From Lentisalinibacter sp035655155 (GTDB lineage Bacteria > Pseudomonadota > Gammaproteobacteria > Steroidobacterales > Woeseiaceae): a DNA stretch of 37,451 nucleotides. The notes below the pieces were generated by a model. That model did not search any database and was not told where the DNA came from. It was given only the letters and a program-made list of their open reading frames with translations. The stretch covers positions 1-37,451 of the forward strand of contig DASRVH010000130.1 of the NCBI GenBank assembly GCA_035655155.1, in the 5' to 3' direction. The position numbers and the translations under genes were made by a program. Of the stretch, positions 33,520-37,451 are shown piece after piece (the first letter of the stretch is position 1; each line of letters starts with the position of its first letter).

Positions 33520-33939
33520 TCAGTTGGCGCGACGGAAGTGCAGCAGGGTCAGCAGACAGATCACGCCGATAACGATCTCGATGCCGGCAGCGCTCACGAT
33601 GCCGCTGTGAGGGATCCCGTCCACGACGATGCTCAGCACGCGGGACAGGCCGTACGACAGGTAGACCGCCGTGGCCGTGACTAGCGAGACCACGGCGAAG
33701 CTCGCCCGGAACACACCGGCGAACATCAGAAGGCCAGCAATCAGCAATGTGCCGGCCGGAGCCTTCAATTCGTTGACCAGGGTTGCGTTGCCGACGACTT
33801 CGATCCCGTAGCTCCCGTAAAAGGCCTGCGGGGCGGCGAGGATGGTGGCGGCGATCGCGACGGCCACCAGTCCGCTGAAAGCGAGGACCAGCCGCGCGCC
33901 CGTCACCCCGTCGAAAATGGCTTTTCTCCTTGAATTCAC
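33520..33939 (-). CDS. DUF4345-like membrane protein
   Basis: 139 residues from GTG 33939, which has GGGAG 8 nt upstream. Four hydrophobic segments; the DUF4345 pattern is seen in APQAFYGSYGIEV, LKAPAGTLLIAGLLM, VYLSYGLSRVLSIVVDG and GIEIVIGVICLL. Function unknown; such genes often sit in TetR-controlled operons with oxidoreductases, as here. An alternative ATT start at 33918 also has a good upstream AAGGAG. First gene of the operon, directly downstream of the operator array. Confidence 0.8.
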   Translation of the reverse strand: MNSRRKAIFDGVTGARLVLAFSGLVAVAIAATILAAPQAFYGSYGIEVVGNATLVNELKAPAGTLLIAGLLMFAGVFRASFAVVSLVTATAVYLSYGLSRVLSIVVDGIPHSGIVSAAGIEIVIGVICLLTLLHFRRAN

Positions 33940-33958
33940 GGCCGTTTCTCCCGATGAC

Positions 33959-34016
33959 TTGACACCATGTCAATTGACATGGTGTCAACCTTAGGGCAAG
34001 CTTTACACGATGTCAA
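33959..34016. promoter_or_regulatory. Three operator units TTGACA-N3-TGTCAA between divergent genes
   Basis: Units at 33959-33973, 33974-33988 and 34002-34016. The first two are adjacent and mirror images, forming a perfect 30-bp palindrome. The third, TTTACA-CGA-TGTCAA, has one arm mismatch and covers the ATG of the TetR gene at 34010. Centre spacings are 15 and 28 bp. The arms contain TTGACA, a perfect -35 hexamer on both strands, so binding would block promoters of both the DUF4345 operon and the regulator. The reader is almost certainly the adjacent TetR protein, by analogy with that family. Confidence 0.85.
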
Positions 34017-34597
34017 GCACAAACTCCGAAACGCGCACCCGAATCCTCGAAGCCACGATCGCGATGCTCGAAGAGAAGGGCGGCCACGGGGTGCGGATGA
34101 GCGACATCGCGAAGACCGCGGGAATTTCGCGACAGGCGGTCTACCTGCACTTCGCATCCCGCACCGAACTGCTGATCGCCGCGACGCTCTACCGCGACGA
34201 GCTGCTGGACGTGGAAGCCCGCCTCGCCCCCTCGCGGGCTGCCGAGACGGGCGTGGAACGCCTGCGCCTCTACATCGAGTTCTGGGGCAACTTCATCCCG
34301 GAGATCTATGGCGTCGGCAAGGCCCTGATGGCAGCGCAGGATTCCGACGAGGCGGCCGCCGCCGCCTGGCGCGACCGCATGATCGCGATGAAGGACGGGT
34401 GCCGTGCCGCAATCGACGCGTTGCACGCCGACGGCATGCTTGCGCCGGGCTGGACGCAGCCGAAGGCCACCGAAGCACTGTGGACGATGCTCCTCGTCCC
34501 GAACTGGGAAAATCTCACGCTCGAATGCGGCTGGTCCACGCAGGAGTACATCCACTGGATGCAGTTCCTCGCCCATCAGGCGTTCGTCCAGGAGTGA
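34010..34597 (+). CDS. TetR family transcriptional regulator
   Basis: 195 residues. N-terminal HTH: TRILEATIAMLEEKGGHGVRMSDIAKTAG then ISRQAVYLHFASRTELL (recognition helix about 36-45). The C-terminal effector domain is helical and variable. Its ATG lies inside the third operator unit, and no separate Shine-Dalgarno is visible. Predicted to repress itself and the divergent DUF4345-NmrA-DUF1772 operon until it binds an unknown small molecule. Confidence 0.93.
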   Translation: MSSTNSETRTRILEATIAMLEEKGGHGVRMSDIAKTAGISRQAVYLHFASRTELLIAATLYRDELLDVEARLAPSRAAETGVERLRLYIEFWGNFIPEIYGVGKALMAAQDSDEAAAAAWRDRMIAMKDGCRAAIDALHADGMLAPGWTQPKATEALWTMLLVPNWENLTLECGWSTQEYIHWMQFLAHQAFVQE

Positions 34598-34680
34598 ATC
34601 GGTGCCGGCGGCCGGCCCGGCCCGGCCGGTCCGAACCGTGGTATCTTCTCTGCCCTCCGGACAAGAACAAGGAAACAGCC

Positions 34681-35649
34681 ATGACCCGGTTCCTCCAGTC
34701 TGCTGCGGCTGCAGCAATCCTTCTTCTCGGCTTCGCGGCCCCACAGACGGTCGTGGCAGAGACCGAACAATGGGTGCTGGTGACGGGTGCGAGCACCGGC
34801 ATCGGCCGCAACCTGGCAGAGACCCTCGCGGACAGCGGCTATCACGTCTACGCCGGAGCGCGCTCGGACGAGGACCTGGCATCGCTCGATGCCATCGACA
34901 ACATCACCGCGGTGCGCCTTGACGTCACGAAGCAGGACCAGGTCGACGCCGTCGTCGATCTGATCACCGAGAGAGGCACGGGCCTCTACGGTCTGGTCAA
35001 TAACGCCGGCGTGGGCGGCGGCGGCAAGGTGCTGGAGACGCCGGTCGCCGGGCAGACCTTCGTCTACCAGGTCAACGTCGAGGGCGTCTACCGGACGACC
35101 AAGGCGTTTGCGCCGCTGGTCGCCGAGCAGAACGGCCGCATCGTCACCACCGGCTCCATCGCCGGCACCATGTCTTGGGCAGGCGGCAACGCCTACAGCG
35201 GCAGCAAGCACTGGATCGAGGCGTTCACCGATGCGCTGGCCGCCGAGATGGAGCCGCTGGGCGTCCACGTCAGCGTCGTGGAGCCGGGTAACTTCCAGTC
35301 GCACATCCGCCGCAGCGCCGTCGCACGCGCCTTCGCCCAGGTCGAGGCCGCCGGCGGCGAGATCACCGAAGAGATGCGGCAGTTCCAGAAGGGAACTGTC
35401 GAGCGGGAACTCGCCTACAAGGAGCCTGACGCCGTCTCCGATGCTTTCATGCACGCGTTGTTCGACGACGAGCCGCTGCGCCGCTACGTGGTGACGCCGA
35501 ACGAGGAGGAGCACGTGGCAACGATCCGGACGAAGCTTACCGAGCTCGTTCAGCTCAACCAGTGGGGTCGGTACAGTCACAGTCGCGACGAGCTCGTCGA
35601 TATGCTGGACGAGATCCTGTCGGGAGGCACGGCTGAGACTGTCGAGTAG
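34681..35649 (+). CDS. Short-chain dehydrogenase with an N-terminal signal peptide
   Basis: 322 residues, ribosome site AAGGAAA 6 nt before ATG 34681. Residues 1-26 look like a Sec signal (TRFLQSAAAAAILLLGFAAP, cleavage near VVAE). A classical SDR follows: VTGASTGIG (34-42), LVNNAG (105-110), catalytic Ser159, Tyr172 and Lys176 (YSGSK). Export is unusual because NAD(P) is scarce outside the cytosol; the hydrophobic stretch may instead be a membrane anchor. The C-terminal 60 residues (DEPLRRYVVTPNEEEHVATI) are typical for the KR-like SDR subgroup. The next gene overlaps its end. Confidence 0.9.
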   Translation: MTRFLQSAAAAAILLLGFAAPQTVVAETEQWVLVTGASTGIGRNLAETLADSGYHVYAGARSDEDLASLDAIDNITAVRLDVTKQDQVDAVVDLITERGTGLYGLVNNAGVGGGGKVLETPVAGQTFVYQVNVEGVYRTTKAFAPLVAEQNGRIVTTGSIAGTMSWAGGNAYSGSKHWIEAFTDALAAEMEPLGVHVSVVEPGNFQSHIRRSAVARAFAQVEAAGGEITEEMRQFQKGTVERELAYKEPDAVSDAFMHALFDDEPLRRYVVTPNEEEHVATIRTKLTELVQLNQWGRYSHSRDELVDMLDEILSGGTAETVE

Positions 35650-36067
35650 AACGCGCCTCTTCCTTGTCGACGGCCACAACCTGCTCTTCGCCCTGCGCAC
35701 TCGCTTCGTCGAGCATCTGGTGGACGGTCATCCCGGCACCGCGGCCCGGGAGGCGCTGGTGCAGGCGATGGTCGGCACGTTCACCGGGCCGGCGCAGGTC
35801 GTGCGCATCTATTTCGACGGCAGGACGCCACACAGGGAGCAGCGGTCGACGCAGGTGGAGGTCGTCTATCCCGGGGGTGAAGCGGATCAGTGCGCCGACC
35901 GGGCGATTCTGCGGGAACTCGCCGTACGGGATGAGGGCGCCAGGACCGGCCCGCCCGTCACAGTCGTGACCCGCGACATCAAGCTGGCAAAGCGAACTCG
36001 AAAACGTGGCGCGGCGGTGGTGGATCCGGAGACGTTCTTCGAAGCGTGGATGGAAGAAAGCGGGTAG
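35633..36067 (+). CDS. NYN/PIN-like (YacP-type) nuclease-domain protein, apparent CTG start
   Basis: About 144 residues. The fold signature begins LFLVDGHNLLFAL, followed by VVRIYFDGR, GGEADQCADRAI and VVTRDIKLAKR: the acidic residues of a PIN/NYN ribonuclease site are in the usual order. No ATG, GTG or TTG precedes the first strand in this frame. The first GTG (35720) would cut off the LVDGHN motif. CTG at 35633, 5 nt after GGAGG inside the SDR gene, is the best start, with CTG 35639 as alternative. It overlaps the SDR gene by 17 bp. Likely RNA-processing enzyme; cytosolic. Confidence 0.75.
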   Translation: MRLSSRTRLFLVDGHNLLFALRTRFVEHLVDGHPGTAAREALVQAMVGTFTGPAQVVRIYFDGRTPHREQRSTQVEVVYPGGEADQCADRAILRELAVRDEGARTGPPVTVVTRDIKLAKRTRKRGAAVVDPETFFEAWMEESG

Positions 36068-36345
36068 CGCCTGCCTTTCCGGGCCCAGTAGCGCCGAAAG
36101 CCTTCCCGGTGCCAACGAATCACCGTTTCAGGTCTGACGATACAGAGCGCCTCTCGTCACCCGGGCCACAACATCGAGACCAGCATCCAGAATGAACGAT
36201 CGGCCGCCGATAGCCGAGGCCGAACGCCCTTCTCTTTCAAGACCGCCAGTTGCTGCCGCAACAGCAGGTTCTCGAATGCCAGTTCGCGACGGGACGGAAA
36301 CAATGAAACGAAGGAATTCAGGAATACGGAGAGCCATTTAGTCAT
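36068..36345 (-). pseudogene. Decayed IS3/integrase-type transposase N-terminal fragment
   Basis: From ATG 36345 the frame encodes SLFPSRRELAFENLLLRQQL, then AVLKEKG and RPRLSAADRSFWMLVSMLWPG, the N-terminus of widespread integrase-core transposases. An in-frame TGA (probably from TGG) then interrupts it, and the same frame continues REALCIVRPETVIRWHREGF and RRYWARKGR. The sequence stops at the 3' end of the NYN gene (stop 36067), so the catalytic DDE core is missing. Nonsense mutation plus truncation make this a pseudogene. No inverted repeats or target duplications were found. Confidence 0.8.
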
Positions 36346-36556
36346 CGGCGGAAGCTAAATAGCAGGCCGGAAAAACTCCAGCAAATTCAATGCGGACGAT
36401 CAAATAGTAGGCACACCCGACTCGAATCGCGATGCCGCGTGGTGGCGGTTCCGCTCCCCGGCTCGGCCGCTCCACGTTCCACAGCCGCTTGTCTTACGAT
36501 CCGTTTTTCGGGAACCTTTGGACGTTGGAACTCACTAACCGACCGAGCACCGGCCG

Positions 36557-37117
36557 ATGAGCAACGACATGAGCCAGACCGTGCCCCCGAAAGCAGCGCC
36601 GAACGGCGAGAACCCCCGCCGCGGCGCGCTCGTCTACGTCGTCGTCGCCTTCGCCTTGATCGCGATGCTGGCGGCCCTGCCGTTTCTCGCGAGCCGCCCG
36701 CGGCCGGCGCCCGATTTCGCGATGACGACGCTCGCGGGCGAAGCGAAGACCCTCGAGACCCTGGCCGGTCGTCCGGTCCTGGTCAGCTTCTGGTCGACCA
36801 CCTGCGGTCCCTGCATGAGCGAGATGCCGTCGCTGATCGCCGTGCATCGCCGGTATGCGCGCAAGGGCCTGGTCACGCTCGCGGTTGCGATGCCCTACGA
36901 CCGGCGGGACGAGATCGCGCGGGTGGTACGCAGCCAGGGCATGCCCTTCGACATCGTCCATGATGCCGACGGCAGTCTCGCCCGGATGTTCGACGACACC
37001 CAGAACACGCCGACGAAATTCCTGATCGACCCGAGCGGTCAGATCATCAAGATCTACGTGGGCTCAACCCATTTTCCCGACCTGATCGAGCGGCTCGAGG
37101 GCATGCTCTCGACCTGA
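36557..37117 (+). CDS. TlpA/ResA-like thioredoxin, membrane-anchored
   Basis: 186 residues. A single N-terminal membrane helix (about residues 24-45) anchors a periplasmic thioredoxin domain. The active site is CGPC (83-86) in VSFWSTTCGPCMSEMP, and cis-Pro is in NTPTKFLIDPSG. TlpA/ResA/DsbE proteins reduce disulfides of apocytochromes or of other periplasmic targets, which could matter to the c-type cytochromes in this window, though no ccm genes are nearby. Single gene; the 211 bp upstream hold no other gene I can support. Confidence 0.92.
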   Translation: MSNDMSQTVPPKAAPNGENPRRGALVYVVVAFALIAMLAALPFLASRPRPAPDFAMTTLAGEAKTLETLAGRPVLVSFWSTTCGPCMSEMPSLIAVHRRYARKGLVTLAVAMPYDRRDEIARVVRSQGMPFDIVHDADGSLARMFDDTQNTPTKFLIDPSGQIIKIYVGSTHFPDLIERLEGMLST

Positions 37118-37250
37118 TCGACGTGGCACCCGGCGCCGCCGTCCAGGCGTGCCCCTCACCTCGTTCCTGCCCGTTGACGAACGTCAATGCCGTGCCCCCC
37201 CGGGGCCGGCCCGAGACTGAGCGCTCGCCGGATCGCCCTGGGGTGTTGAA

Positions 37251-37285
37251 AAAGAAAGCGGCTAGCGCCCAGGCGCTAACCGCTT
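37251..37285 (-). terminator. Terminator downstream of the tRNA-Arg portion, minus strand
   Basis: 14-bp stem AAGCGGCTAGCGCC (37256-37269) / GGCGCTAACCGCTT (37272-37285) with a 2-nt gap. In minus-strand RNA the single mismatch becomes a U-G pair and the stem is followed by TTTCTTTTTC. It lies 18 nt after the CCA end of the tRNA portion. The rest of 37118-37250 contains only the short inverted repeat TTGACG-AA-CGTCAA (37174-37187) and no gene. Confidence 0.88.
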
Positions 37286-37303
37286 GATCTAGTTGCGAAA
37301 AGC

Positions 37304-37431
37304 TGGCGCGCCCGGAGAGATTGATTCGCTGGCTTCGCCAGCTCACCCGTTGGGCAGCGTCGCTGTGCTCCGCTGTCTGTCGCACGGCTGCGCCGTGCTC
37401 GGCTCGAACTCCCGACCGCCTGGTTCGTAGC
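37304..37431 (-). tRNA. tRNA-Arg(ACG) 3' portion, interrupted in the T-loop; partial or remnant
   Basis: Read on the minus strand, 37431-37404 gives the anticodon loop CTACGAA, the 3' anticodon strand CCAGG, variable region and T-stem up to GTTCGA, and 37321-37304 gives ATCTCTCCGGGCGCGCCA, the rest of the T-arm, acceptor strand and encoded CCA. Together these match the 3' part of Pseudomonas-type tRNA-Arg(ACG). About 82 nt separate the two pieces inside the T-loop. Upstream of the anticodon loop the expected 5' stem and D-arm are absent: the flanking bases (AGGTAG) cannot pair with CCAGG. It may be a displaced att-site copy or a 3' exon; the window ends 20 nt further on. Confidence 0.6.
37322..37403. 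repeat. Structured 82-nt insertion within the tRNA-Arg T-loop
   Basis: The insert has perfect hairpins near both ends, each with a 3-nt loop: GCTGGC-TTC-GCCAGC (37328-37342) and GCACGGC-TGC-GCCGTGC (37382-37398). In the middle CAGCG-T-CGCTG (37355-37365) is nearly palindromic. Removing it restores an uninterrupted T-loop (TTCGAAT). It looks like a palindromic mobile element, or a region that is processed out of the RNA. Exact borders can shift by 1-2 nt. Confidence 0.5.
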
Positions 37432-37451
37432 TACCTAAGCTATTGTAAGTA

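Noticed and set aside
33918..33939. ATT start codon for the DUF4345-like gene
   Set aside because: AAGGAG lies 7 nt before the ATT, but GTG at 33939 also has GGGAG 8 nt upstream and is a common start; GTG is preferred.
36128..36337. A 69-codon minus-strand frame overlapping the transposase remnant
   Set aside because: It is an out-of-frame reading of the pseudogene; the other frame has the recognisable transposase sequence.
37174..37187. TTGACG-AA-CGTCAA inverted repeat as an operator
   Set aside because: Short, single, and not close in front of any gene seen here; could be chance.

Overview
The window is GC-rich, densely packed and bacterial. Short gene overlaps (ATGA/GTGA), Sec/Tat/lipoprotein signals, an outer-membrane-type beta-barrel, a NarL-type two-component pair and a Pseudomonas-like tRNA-Arg 3' portion suggest a gammaproteobacterium. 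I cannot place it more precisely from the sequence alone. No phage, plasmid or CRISPR module is visible. The mobile-DNA traces are a decayed transposase remnant (36068-36345) and an interrupted tRNA-Arg 3' portion at the right edge that could be an integration-site scar.

Layout. 1-1391: metal/sulfur cluster (half-rhodanese, Cys-rich zinc-ribbon protein, ZIP transporter). 1472-2467: aldo/keto reductase on the minus strand. 2599-6420: redox operon made of a monoheme cytochrome c fused to a beta-barrel-like domain, a pentaheme cytochrome c and a Tat-exported aldo/keto-reductase-like protein; a leader able to form competing hairpins precedes the last gene. 6417-9370 (minus): DJ-1/PfpI protein, small lipoprotein, S9 peptidase. 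9496-12972: pirin, enoyl-CoA hydratase-like protein, M14 carboxypeptidase. 13158-14163: lipoprotein and a divergent ribbon-helix-helix protein separated by a promoter region with repeated TGTATATAC elements. 14248-17539: SRPBCC-SDR fusion, subtilisin-inhibitor-like protein, APC permease. 17588-22568: lipoprotein-type isoaspartyl methyltransferase, PQQ-type sugar dehydrogenase lipoprotein and two FAD oxidoreductases. 22587-26484: DUF2306-like membrane protein (minus), NarL-type kinase and regulator, a second subtilisin-inhibitor-like lipoprotein, endonuclease V. 26499-29449 (minus, visibly lower GC): second S9 peptidase and a secreted protein of unknown function. 29671-31950 (minus): exported catalase-peroxidase with a clear terminator. 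32126-34597: three-gene membrane/NmrA operon opposite a TetR regulator, with three operator units between them. 34681-37117: exported SDR, NYN/PIN-like protein with an apparent CTG start, transposase remnant, TlpA-like thioredoxin. 37118-37451: terminator and interrupted tRNA-Arg 3' portion.

Themes. Many products act outside the cytoplasm, including families that are usually cytosolic (aldo/keto reductase, isoaspartyl methyltransferase, SDR). Secreted proteolysis is prominent: two S9 peptidases, one M14 carboxypeptidase and two subtilisin-inhibitor-like proteins. The best candidates for something undescribed are the cytochrome-barrel/pentaheme/Tat operon, the paralogous inhibitor pair with different predicted P1 residues, the ribbon-helix-helix regulator with its phased operators, and the tRNA-Arg fragment carrying a structured insertion of about 82 nt in its T-loop.
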